From the NCBI RefSeq assembly GCF_025698545.1, contig NC_068577.1, positions 4,063,501-4,127,500 on the forward strand: DNA of 64,000 nt, read 5' to 3'. The notes below the pieces were generated by a model. The model did not search any database, had not been told where the DNA came from, and saw only the letters and a list, made by a program, of their open reading frames with translations. Below, piece after piece: positions 37,770-49,135 of the stretch. How positions within the stretch are numbered: position 1 is the stretch's first letter; every line of letters begins with the position of its first letter. This stretch comes from Gossypium raimondii (taxonomy: Eukaryota; Streptophyta; Magnoliopsida; Malvales; Malvaceae). The position numbers and the translations under genes are program-made.

Positions 37770-39055
37770 TGCTTTGATCCACTCCACTGCACTTCAAAGA
37801 TATCTGACTTGTAGCTTCAATCTTCTTCGCAGCAACTTTAGGGATGAGATTTGTGGTTTAAATTTACTTCCCTATTACCTTGGGAATATAAGATTCACCA
37901 TCTTTGATCTGCTCCACTACTGCTTAAGGAGACAGAATCTGCAGTCTTCAACCTACTCGACTACTGCTTGGGGAGATTGGACTAATGGCTTAAATCTGCT
38001 TCCTCACTATCTTGAGAAGATAAGATTCACCATCTTCGATCTGCTCCACTACTGCTTAGGGTGACAGAATCTGCAATCTTCAACCTACTCCACTACTGCT
38101 TAGAGAGATAGGACTAATGGATTAAATCTGCTTCTCCACTATCTTGAGAAGATAAGATTCACCATCTTCAATCTGCTCCACTACTGCTTAGGGTGACAGA
38201 ATCTGCAATTTTCAACCTACTCCACTACTGCTTAGGGAGATAGGACTAATGGCTTAAATCTACTTCTCCACTATCTTGAGAAGATAAGATTCACCATCTT
38301 CGATCTACTCCACTACTACTTAGGGTGACAGAATCTGCAATTTTCAACCTACTTCACTACTGCTTAGGGAGATAGGACTAATGGCTTAAATTTGCTTCTT
38401 CACTATCTTGAGAAGATAAGATTCACCATCTTCGATCTGCTCCACTACTGCTTAGGGTGACAGAATCTGCAATCTTCAACCTACTCCACTACTACTTAGG
38501 GAGATAAGACTAATGGCTTAAATATGCTTCTCCGCTATCTTGAGAAGATAAGATTCACCATCTTCGATCTGCTCCAGTACTGCTTAGGGTGATAGAATTT
38601 GCAATCTTCAACCTACTCCACTACTGCTTAGGGAGATAGGACTAATGGCTTAAATTCGCTTCTCCGCTATCTTGGGAAGATAAGATTCACCATCTTCGAT
38701 CTGCTCCACTACTACTTAGGGTGATAGAATTTGCAATCTTCAACCTATTCGACTACTGCTTAGGGAGATAGGACTAATGGCTTAAATCTACTTCTCCGCT
38801 ATCTTGGGAAGATAAGATTCACCATATTCGATCTGTTCCACTACTGCTTAGTGTGATAGAATCTACAAGCTTCAACCTACTCCACTACTGCTTAGGGAGA
38901 TAAAACTAATGGCTTAAATCTGCTTCTCTGCTATCTTGGGAAGATAAGATTCACCATCTTTGATCTGCTCCACTACTGCTTAGGGAGACAGAATCTGTAA
39001 TTTTCAACCTACTCCACTACTGTTTAGGGAGATAGGACTGGTGGTTTCGATCTGC
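37770..39055. repeat. 132-bp tandem array made of three 44-bp monomers
   Basis: The phase marker (CTTAGGGAGATAGGAC-like) falls at about 37835, 37967, 38099, 38231, 38363, 38495, 38627, 38759, 38891 and 39023. Every interval is exactly 132 bp, with no indel across about nine units. Each unit divides into three 44-bp monomers, for example starting at 38099, 38143 and 38187. Each starts CTTRGRG and two end CTCCACTACTG. It is a higher-order repeat in the 3' untranslated part of the Tat-like element. The stretch 39056-40329 that follows holds no recognisable coding sequence, apart from a direct repeat of CTGATCAAAATTTGAGCTGC near 40201 and 40246. Confidence 0.9.
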
Positions 39056-40329
39056 TTCGCTGTCAGTACAGGCAGGCAAGATCTGCTATCTTTACTGATC
39101 TGTTCTCTGGGGAACATGACCTGTATATTCTATTTTATGAACCTAACTGTGCCTAGTGATTAGGATGGCATGATCAGAATGAATCAAATGCTCCTACCTA
39201 GACGTATATGAATGACATTTGAATGAATTCAGAAATGTCATAAGGAATGATCCCTCGATGTTCGAGTTGTTATTGCTTATCGTTCAATAAGGCTTTATTG
39301 CCAACACGTGTTGGTAACACTCATCTCTTACTTAACTGGATTGCCCCCACTGAAATCTTCAAAGTTCAATCCGCTGTAACCTTCAAGGTTAAGTCCACTG
39401 TAATTTTGGGACATAAAATTCGAACCATCTTCCTCCCATTGAATATAAAATTTGGCTCTTTCCTAATCCTTTCCCACTGCAATTCAGGGGTACAGGATCT
39501 GAATCTCCTTAGTCTCTTACATCATTCCTAAGGTGTCATACCAAATGCCTATGCATCAATGAAGAATTTTCTTCTCCCAGAAGACCTCTTATTATTGCTT
39601 GGTGAACATCGCTTGTTTGTTCACTGAAGCTTTGTCACCAACACGTCATCTTGTCATTTTGGTCAATCAATGTCTGGACAACAAAATTCGACAGGATAGT
39701 CTAAATTTAGACTTTCCCCTCTTAGACATTTCATCCTTTAAACTTGGTGTGTTCAAAACAATAGTCCTGTTTCAGGTTCCTATATTATTTAGAACTTTTA
39801 GAGTAATATGCAAAACTTTCATTGTGAAAGTATTATTAGTCTATTAATCATTATTCCAATGCAACATGCTTGAAAAAGATCATAACGATGGATAAAATAG
39901 AATTTATTTGGGAGCATAGCTAGAAATAAATTATCAATGATAGAAAGAATGAGAAGAATTGATTGGAACACATATCTTGAAAGAGAAAGAAGTATTCCAA
40001 GAACAACAAATTCAATATATAAATAGTATGAAGGTTAGGTGCTTCAGATATCATAGCTTGAACTTCTCTATACAAATTTTCTGAAGACTTTTCTGAGTTT
40101 GACATGTGTTTAGGAGATCTACAGTACTTTGTCGATGCCCCAAGATGTCGCCTACCCTTTCCTATTGATTCAGGTATAGCAAGATCACCACATACCCCAA
40201 TCTGATCAAAATTTGAGCTGCTCTGATCACTTTATGTCCCATTCTGATCAAAATTTGAGCTGCCATTTTCGGGTTTTCAACCCAAATACCTTTTAGTCTC
40301 AAGGCGCCATTTACGGGTTTTCACCTTAG

Positions 40330-40920
40330 CCTCTCCTTTTTTTTTTAATCTGAACTCATAGGATTAGACATGTCCTTGTTATCCCTTCCGATCAAGATTG
40401 ACACTTTTCCAGATAAGGCCTTTCACATAAGGTTCTTCCCAGCTTAGCATGAAGTTCTTTTTGTATGGGAAGGATCTTCTTCAATACCAGGTCCCTCTCA
40501 TGGAATTCTCTAGGGCAAACTTTTTTTTGTGAGCTCGCACCATTTACTTTTAGCGTATTTGACCATGATGGATAACTTTGAACATTCCTCTTCGATTGGG
40601 ATTGGATCCAAAAACTCAGAGAGAAAGAATCTTATCTTTAATAGGCAAAACCGCGATAGGCCCAAAAAAGAAGGCATTGCCCCTGCAGAGGTTTGTTTTT
40701 TTTGTTTTGTTTTTTTTTGCCTCCAATGCTCTACTCACTTTGGAGCGACATAGTGTTAATTTCGAATAACCTGTCTATTGCTCAAATTTAGTGCATTGCC
40801 AGATATGATCCCTTTTTGGCATTCTATACTGACGTATGAATTTTTCATGAACTTGTTGACTGTCGACTTTGTGACATTGGCACATGAAGCGGCTTCTACC
40901 CACGAAGATAAATCGATGAC
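40330..40920 (-). pseudogene. Integrase remnant of the Tat-like element
   Basis: The minus strand reads SSWVEAASCANVTKS, the usual YFTKWVEAASYANV block of Gypsy integrases, near 40900-40850. After frame changes follow YRMPKR and GIISGNALNLSN. The C-terminal part (CPREFHERDLVLKKILP) lies near 40500-40440. The catalytic D of ITDNA reads G here. It is too broken to be functional. Confidence 0.75.
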
Positions 40921-40922
40921 TG

Positions 40923-41285
40923 CTAGACTCTTTTGGCGAGATCAACCAAATAACCCTCATGCCCCACACAGGGAGAAATCACAGATTCCATTGATTCTTT
41001 GTAAAGTAAGATCTGTTTTCCATCTTGTTCTACCATCCTCAATAAGTCCGGAGATAAGCTACAATCTATGTCATCTTCAAAGTCGTGAGATCCCTCTAAA
41101 CACATGTCTCGCTCAAAATGAGATTCTGAGTCTGTAACAGCGTCACTCATGTCGTTGATATTCAGGGACCTATTGTAGGTACAAAAGAATATACAAAGAA
41201 TATATGAAATTATATACAATATGGTTATGAATGAATGCAACAATGATTTGGAAGAAAGAATAAAAGAATAAAAATAATTATTCAT
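40923..41285 (-). pseudogene. Pol linker remnant of the Tat-like element
   Basis: This minus-strand frame contains DFEDDIDCSLSPDLLRMVEQ and a KQILLYKES-like continuation. It resembles the acidic linker found between protease and RT in Malvaceae Gypsy polyproteins as I recall them. It runs almost directly into integrase, so the roughly 2 kb that would encode RT and RNase H are missing. Confidence 0.5.
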
Positions 41286-41628
41286 AAGAAATGAAAGAAT
41301 ATTGGCTCAAAAATGATCGCAAAGATGCACTCTATTAAAATAACGACGTTTAGACATGAGCCTATTTCACAAAAGAGTTCTTATTGCCTCTAGGCTGAAA
41401 GCAACAAGTGTGTTCTGAATATTACTCTAAGTAGGCTCTAAATACTACAAGGTGTCTTCTACTATCCCATTATTTAGAACACTAAGGGCGAACATCTAAT
41501 AAGATCTCTTCTTCAGTTGTTTCTTCATATACGGCACTGATGTGACCATTTCCCAACATTTCTTCATTCATCGCATTCCCCCATTATCCATATGATTGAG
41601 TAGCGGGTTTTCTGTACTGAGTGAATCT

Positions 41629-42453
41629 TCAAATTTGACAATACCCTATATTGATAAACCTTTCGACCAGCTTTTTAAAGGCAATGCAATTTTCTATAGA
41701 ATTCCCCGTAATTCCCGCATGATAGTCACATTGTGCATTTGTGCCGTACCATTTGGGGTACGGAGGTTGTAAAGGCTTCAAGTAGAAAGGGGAGACAACA
41801 TGTGCGTCAAATAAACTCTGATTCAACTCTTGGTACGACATTTGGATTGGTGCAAATTGAGACTTCTTAATGTTTTGCTTTGTGCCAAATTATTGTCTTG
41901 GGGGTATCTGCTGGCCAGTAGCAACCGTCCTTTGCTGATTTACGGTAATCAGCTTTGAATAACCCTCGTTATACCTACCCGCTTTATTCACCTCATTTTT
42001 CTTTTTCATCGGGACCTTTGAAGTATTGTTTTGGGAGTTCCACTATTGCCCTTTCCGTTTGTAACGATCTTCAAATTGTTTTGAGAACTCTACTCTCGCC
42101 TGTTTTGTTTCCGCTAAACCATCAAGGACAACAGGATTAGTTAGATTGCCCCTAAGATTGGAACCTGAGCCTGTCGCAAAATTTACCGGTGTCGAGGTAT
42201 TGGTCTGGTATTGTGGTCGGATGTTAACAGTTGCCCTTTGTGGATATGTGTTTGGTTGTGCTTGGATGTTTGTTGGGGTAAAGCCTAGAAGATATGCAGG
42301 GCCTTCATTATCATTCCCAAAGTGGACCACTGGGTATTTTCCTTTTTCTAACCTCATATCCAATAATTGGGTTAACTGGCTCATCAGATTTCTTTGGACT
42401 TCTAGCATCTGATCCTTTATATCTTGTTGAAATTTGGCCAATTGCTCTAGCAT
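41629..42453 (-). pseudogene. gag remnants of the Tat-like element
   Basis: Two minus-strand frames. 42453-42043 has a Gln/Leu-rich coiled-coil start (MLEQLAKFQQDIKDQML) and a Pro/Thr/Gln linker (GFTPTNIQAQPNTYPQ). 41841-41629 has the knuckle-like PPYPKWYGTNAQCDYHAG and NSIENC block. In relatives a capsid core of about 200 residues separates these parts; here it is absent, so gag is internally deleted. Confidence 0.7.
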
Positions 42454-43685
42454 CTGTATTTACATCTGCTCTAATCTCTCCAACCTCTGGTCCATTCCTT
42501 TAGTTTTTGTTCGGGTACCGCAAGAATGTTGGTTTTCCAGATTTGCTAAAATAATTATACTCAATTAGGGTCTTTTAATAGTCGTTAATGCATACGATGT
42601 CATGTAATGCAAATGCGTGAAATGAATGCAAAAAAGAGACATTGATTTTTGGTTCAATTCTATTAGAAAAACTTTACTAGAAAACAAATCTTTGTACATA
42701 AAGTTGATATATATATACGGCTTTGCCCTTATCTTCCAAGACAATGATCCTTTTCTTCATTCGCGCATTAAGATAAATCTCACGAACTCTTCAAAAGGAC
42801 GTCTCTTCTATCTCCCTTTTGCTTGATCCGGGCGCGACTCGTTAATCACTCATCCTCGTGACGCTCATTGGCTTCTCTTTAAGAAAGTTCAGCGGCTCTC
42901 GAATAATCTTTGTCATCTTGAATCCTCGGGCAACGGAGCAATGGTCGTGTAGTCCTCCATTAAACTATCATCCTTCTCTTATCACGTTTTCTTGGACCAT
43001 ATTCAGACAACTGTATTGTCATCCACTTTATCAAGAAACTCATTTGCTTATGACAAGCTTTCTAGTTAGCAACTGAACGTGAATCAACACCTCTTTTTTA
43101 TAATGAAAATGCAATTCAATCATAACCAAAACAAAAGAAAACAGGTTAGTACAAAGCAAAAGCATGCAAGAATAACTAGAACACCTATTCGGGTGACCAC
43201 TAGGGGTTTGAAATGGTTCTACCTAGGGTAGGCTCTTAGGTTCACTACATGCGGTTCGTCTCTAAAGCAAATGTACCCGAACCAGCAGATTCCTCGATCC
43301 TCACCCATTATAGGCTCATGCGGACCGAGTTCGGTTCAGGGGAATACATTTCCCTATGGCTGCACGGAGATGAAAATCTCACGAAGACATAGGTACAGAT
43401 GTATACCGAAAGCGATCCACTATCCTATACGGAGGTGAAAACCTCACGAAGGACTAGCTTCTCACTCCCACTTAAAAGGGTGTGAGCAACGGTCATGCAA
43501 TGCAATGTGCAGAAAGATACCAAAATTTAACAAACAGAGCAATTATAAACCACAATTCTGAAAATTGTAATAAAGACCAATGAAATACAATGAAATGATC
43601 GTACATTTAAATCAAGTATTCAATTTTCGACAAAAAGACAAAAAGACAAAAAGTCATCAACACGTGGCTTGACTCTCTTATTTTG
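42454..43685 (-). other. 5' leader of the Tat-like element
   Basis: It lies between the primer site and gag. No protein is recognised. A short duplicated motif (acggagatgaaaatctcacgaag near 43364 and acggaggtgaaaacctcacgaag near 43430) is visible. It is probably the untranslated leader. Confidence 0.4.
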
Positions 43686-43705
43686 ATCCCCAGTGGAGTC
43701 GCCAA
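43686..43705 (-). other. Primer binding site of the Tat-like element
   Basis: The minus strand reads TTGGCGACTCCACTGGGGAT just inside L2. It resembles the TGGCGACTCTGCTGGGGA site known from Ogre/Tat-type Gypsy elements, and it fixes L2 as the original 5' LTR. Confidence 0.8.
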
Positions 43706-43707
43706 GC

Positions 43708-45023
43708 TGTTGACACCATTTTTTTCATAAAACGGGGTCGACTTGGGTTTTGAAAAATGAAATCGAATGTGGGAGTTGCCGCCAATATTTTTTGATGAGG
43801 TGTGATCGGATCACCTTGAAAAGCGATTGTTTTTAATAAACGATTTAATTTTATTAAAACAACGATTCTGGTCCACGAAATTCAGGAAGACGGGTTTGGG
43901 AGTCGGTTACGTACGAGGAAGGATTAGCACCCTCGTAACGCCCAAAAATTGGTACCTAGTTGATTAGTTAATGTCTTAATGTCGAAAATTGAACGCTTTA
44001 AAGAGATTTAAAGTACGATCCTTAAAAAACTCGAATGACAATGATTAAGATATAAGAGGATATTTGGCTATTTGGTCTAACGAGAAATCGAAGCCTAGCA
44101 CATTAGGGCACGTTTTCTCGAATTTCCAAACGTAAAACATTGCCTTATTTTGAAACTTTTAAGAGGATATTTTGGCTATTTAGTCGAACGAAAAAAAATC
44201 GAAACCCAACACATTAGGGCATGCTTTCTCGAATTCACAAATGCAAAATATTGCCTTTATTATTTTTTAGAAATCCTCATCTCTAGAAAACGACGTGTCA
44301 TATCCAATGCGTTAGGACACAACGTATCGAATTCCCGATACGAGAATAAATGCCGAAAATTTACTTATTCAAAAGATATTTAGCCATCTCGGGTTAAAAA
44401 AAAGGGTCATGCCCAGTAAGTTAGGACACGATCTTTTCTTAATTCCCGAGATTGTTTAAAAACTTTGAGTTTAAAATTTTTTTGTGTATTTAGATTTATT
44501 GCGAAAATTGAAACCTAGTAAGTTAGGGTACGACTTTCTCGAATCTAAACACGAGGTTTTTCTTATTCAAAAATCATGATTCGTCGAATTAATCTAACTT
44601 GAAATGGTAGAAATGAAACCGATGTTAATGTGCGTACAAAACAATATTGGATACGATGGTGTAATAGAAATACAAACAATAACAACGAAAATAAAATAAA
44701 TAAAAAGGACGAATCGATATCGTACAAAATAACAAGTATATAAGCAGATAAAATTAAAACATTCTTTCAAAATAATAATGAAAATGTAAATAAATAAATA
44801 AATAAAATTATAAAATTATAAAATTATAAAATTATAAAATGTACAATGATATATATGTATGTGTGTATATACATAAAAAATGAAGGATGTATGTAGGTAT
44901 GCATATTTTAAAATTATGAAACAAAATATATGTAAGTATGTATATGTACATATATATGTATATGAATTAAAATATGTAGATATATATATACACGTATATA
45001 TATGTATGTAGAAAATATGAATC

Positions 45024-45061
<38 letters not shown>

Positions 45062-46254
45062 ACATATAAAAATATGCACGTATATATATATATATATATA
45101 TTATAAAATGTATATATATAACAAAACTTGGAATCAAAAGATGCCCATGGATACATAGCAATAATAATAATAATAATAATGATATAATAATTTATTACTT
45201 TTAATAATAAAATAACCAAAATGTAAACAGAGGGTTAAATTGAATAAAAAATAAAATTTAGGGATAAATTGCAAATAAATTAAAGAAGAAGGACCCCATT
45301 GAATGCGCGAATAACAAGGAGGGACCAAATGGAAAATAATCCCATCCCTCCAAAATGCACAGCTTTAAGGTGGATCAGATTGAAATATGAAAGAAATTCT
45401 AGGGCCAAATTAAAAACTAAAAGAAACTTAATTGCAAAATAATTAAAAAGCGGAAGGGCTGAAAGCGCAAATAGACCCTTCCGCAAAAACACGCGGATCC
45501 TTGGCGGAACGAGTCGGGTCAAGTCAAAACGACGTCGTTTTAGTGCCTGAGAGGTCTGCCCAAAACGAAGTCGTTTTGGGGGCCTATTTAAGCCCAAAAT
45601 TTTTAAAAAAAATTCATTTCTGCCACTTTTCTAAAAAAAAACTCAAAACCCTTCCCCTTTTTCTCTCAAACCTCCTTCCCCCTCTCCAGAAATCTGACCG
45701 AGGGCCACCGTGCCTGCCGTCGGATCGCCGGGCGGGCGAGTGAAAATTTCTCTCTTTTTTGGCAATCGAAAAACCGGTGAGCCCCCTTTCTTTTTTTTAT
45801 ATATTATATATGTATTCGTATAAAAGAGAAAAAAAATTTGCAAAAGGAAAATAAAAATAAAATAGAGCCACCTTTAGGCCTCCGATTTGATTTCTCTTTT
45901 TTCTTCTTTTTTTTTGCTTGTATGTTGTGAATCTTTTTTTTTTTTTTTATTTCTCCAAATTTCTGAAAACGGAGGAGAACCCCCATTACAAATCGGTTGT
46001 GGCTTTTTATATCCCCTTACAACACTTTTTATCTATTTTCTAATGTTTCTCTTGCGTGCTTGTTCTTCCTTACAGGGAGTGGTTGGCCGGTGGCAGAGGA
46101 GTTGGTGGCTATGGCGGTGACAGTGCAAGTGGATGACCCTAGGTGCGGCGCACCTAGGGTTAGCTGGCTGCTGATTTTTTCTTTTTTCCTTTTCTGAAAA
46201 TGGGCTAGGGTTAGGTAGATTGTGCCTATTGGGTTTGGGTAGTTGGTTATTGGG
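43708..46254 (-). repeat. Tat-like element L2 (LTR lacking its last ~54 bp)
   Basis: It starts TGTTGACACC like L1 and stays collinear with it to GGTTATTGGG. There it breaks before the terminal block present in L1 and L3. Six bases (cctatt, 46255-46260), which copy a nearby word, join it to L3. Confidence 0.85.
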
Positions 46255-46260
46255 CCTATT

Positions 46261-48644
46261 GGGTTCGGGAGTCGGTTACGTATGAGGAAGGATTAGCACC
46301 CTCGTAACGCCCAAAAATTGGTACCTAGTTGATTAGTTAATGTCTTAATGTAGAAAATTGAACGCTTTAAAGAGATTTAAAGTACGATCCTTAAAAAACT
46401 CGAATGACATGGATTAAGATATAAGAGGATATTTGGCTATTTGGTCCAACGAGAAATCGAAGCCCAGCACATTAAGGCACGTTTTCTCGAATTTCCAAAT
46501 GCAAAACATTGCCTTATTTTGAAACTTTTAAGAGGATATTTGGCTATTTTGTCGAACGAAAAAAAATCGAAACCCAACACATTAAGGCACGCTTTCTCGA
46601 ATCCACAAATGCAAAATATTGCCTTTATTATTTTTTAGAAATCCTCATCTCAGAAAATGACGTGTCATATCCAATGCGTTAGGACACAACGTATCGAATT
46701 CCCGATACGAGAATAAATGCCGAAAATTTACTTATTCAAAAGATATTTAGCCATCTCGGGTTAAAAAAAAGGGGTCATGCCCAGTAAGTTAGGACACGAT
46801 CTTTTCTTAATTCCCGAGATTGTTTAAAAACTTTGAGTTTAAAAAATTTTTGTGTATTTATATTTATTGCGAAAATTGAAACCTAGTAAGTTAGGGTACG
46901 ACTTTCTCGAATCTAAACACGAGGTTTTGCTTATTCAAAAATCATGATTCGTCGAATTAATCTAACTTGAAATGGTAGAAATGAAACCGATGTTAATATG
47001 CGTACAAAACAATATTGGATACGATGGTGTAATAGAAATACAAACAATAACAACGAAAATAAAATAAATAAAAAGGACGAATCAATATCGTATAAAATAA
47101 CAAGTATATAAGCAAATAAATTTAAAACATTCTTTCAAAATAATAATGAAAATGTAAATAAATAAATAAATAAATAAAATTATAAAATTATAAAATTATA
47201 AAATGTACAATGATATATATGTATGTGTGTATATACATAAAAAATAAAGGATGTATGTAGGTATGCATATTTTAAAATTATGAAACAAAAATATATGTAA
47301 GTATGTATATGTACATATATATGTATATGAATTAAAATATGTAGATATATATATACACGTATATATATGTATGTAGAAAATATGAATCATAAAAATATAT
47401 ATATTTATAACATATAAAAATATGCACGTATATATATATATTATAAAATGTATATATATAACAAAACTTGGAATCAAAAGATGCCCATGGATACATAGCA
47501 ATAATAATAATAATAATAATGATATAATAATTTATTACTTTTAATAATAAAATAACCAAAATGTAAACAGAGGGTTAAATTGAATAAAAAATAAAATTTG
47601 GGGATAAATTGCAAATAAATTAAAGAAGAAGGACCCCATTGAATGCGCGAATAACAAGGAGGGACCAAATGGAAAATAATCCCATCCCTCCAAAACGCAC
47701 AGCTTTAAGGTGGATCAGATTGAAATATGAAAGAAATTCCAGGGCCAAATTAAAAACTAAAAGAAACTTAATTGCAAAATAATTAAAAAGCGGAAGGGCT
47801 GAAAGCGCAAATAGACCCTTCCGCAAAAACACGCGGATCTTTGGCGGAACGAGTCGGGTCAAGTCAAAATGACGTCGTTTTAGTGCCTGAGAGGTCTGCC
47901 CAAAACGACTTCGTTTTGGGGGCCTATTTAAGCCCAAAATATTTTAAAAAAATTCATTTCTGCCACTTTTCTAAAAAAAAACTCAAAACCCTTCCCCTTT
48001 TTCTCTCAAACCTCCTTCCCTCTCCAAATCGACCGAGGGCCACCGTGTTCGCCGGTCGGATCGCCGGCCATGAGTGAAAATTTCTCTCTTTTTTGGCAAT
48101 CGAAAAACCGGTGAGCCCCCTTTCTTTTTTTATATATATTATATATGTATTCGTATAAAAGAGAAAAAAAATTTGCAAAAGGAAAATAAAAATAAAATAG
48201 AGCCACCTTTAGGCCTCCGATTTGATTTCTCTTTTTTCTTCTTTTTTTTTGCTTGTATGTTGTGAATCTTTTTTTTTTGTTTTTTATTTCTCCAAATTTC
48301 TGAAAAAGGAGGAGAACCCCCATTACAAATCGGTTGTGGCTTTTTATATCCCCTTACAACACTTTTTATCTATTTTCTAATGTTTCTCTTGCGTGCTTGT
48401 TCTTCCTTGCAGGGAGTGGTTGGCCAGTGGCAGAGGAGTTGGTGGCTACGACGGTGACAGTGCAAGTGGATGACCCTAGGTGCGGCGCACCTAGGGTTAG
48501 CTGGCTGCTGATTTTTTCTTTTTTCTTTTTCTGAAAATGGGCTAGGGTTAGGTAGATTGGGCCTATTGGGTTTGGGTAGTTGGTTATTGGGTAGGTTTTA
48601 GATGGGTTTTTTTATAATGGGCCTCGGGAAAATTGGGCTGTACA
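46261..48644 (-). repeat. Tat-like element L3 (LTR lacking its first ~184 bp)
   Basis: It begins at the internal LTR word GGGTTCGGGAGTCGG (L1 equivalent at 35223) and runs to the true end GGGCTGTACA. The GTCAC duplication follows. No internal element sequence separates L2 from L3. Confidence 0.85.
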
Positions 48645-48787
48645 GTCACTCATCTTAAATTCATATCATCTCATACTGGAACTTTACCTGTTAAATCATT
48701 TTAAAATATCGATGGATATATGGGCAGTACACACGAAGTATATAATATGGTAAATCCGTCGACTCATATCCAGGAGTGCTTATAAAA

Positions 48788-49135
48788 GCACATAAACGGG
48801 AAGCTTATCCGAGCTAAGCAGGAAGCTCATAAGAGCTGTATTCGGGAAGCTCGTACGAGCCTATAACGGGTAGTCTTGAAGAGCCATTAATTGGGGAGCT
48901 TCGGATAGCCATATATCGAGAAGTTCAAGCGAGCCATATCGGGAAGCTTCGGAGAGCTATTAATCAGAAAGCTCACAAAGAGCAATTATCAGGAAGCTCA
49001 AAAGAGCTAAGGTGTGCCCAATGTAGGATCACAACCTATCGAGATGCTCCGAAGAGCTACAACAGGAAGCTCGCAAAAACCATTTAACAGGAAGCTCATG
49101 AGAGCTAGTAACGGGATGCTCTTTTGAGCTATGGT
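48788..49135. repeat. AAGCTC..GAGCT hairpin-word array in LTR-B
   Basis: About eleven imperfect units of roughly 24 bp have the form GGGAAGCTC-N4-5-GAGCT-N6. Each is itself a short inverted repeat. A second motif (tgtg-cc/tct...agga/agacCACAACC) occurs at about 49013 and 49135, so the array has two-level order. It is non-coding. Confidence 0.75.

Larger units (their letters stand above)
35039..48644 (-). mobile_element. Tat/Ogre-like Gypsy element with three LTR copies
   Basis: A 13,606-bp insertion with perfect GTCAC duplications (35034-35038 and 48645-48649). Sense is minus: the primer site lies on the minus strand at 43686-43705, gag and integrase remnants read on the minus strand, and the purine tract lies at 37629-37642 against the left LTR. 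LTR copies are L1 35039-37628, L2 43708-46254 and L3 46261-48644. The interior (37629-43707) keeps scraps of gag, a pol linker and integrase. No RT or RNase H is found, so the copy is non-autonomous. A tandem array occupies the 3' untranslated part. Confidence 0.9.

Noticed and set aside
37770-39055. CRISPR-like regular array
   Set aside because: The whole 132-bp unit repeats with no unique spacers, and it lies in a plant retrotransposon. It is a tandem repeat.
39247-39847. Plus-strand frames of 82-94 codons in the Tat-like element
   Set aside because: They lie antisense in the 3' untranslated part of a minus-oriented element and resemble no known protein.
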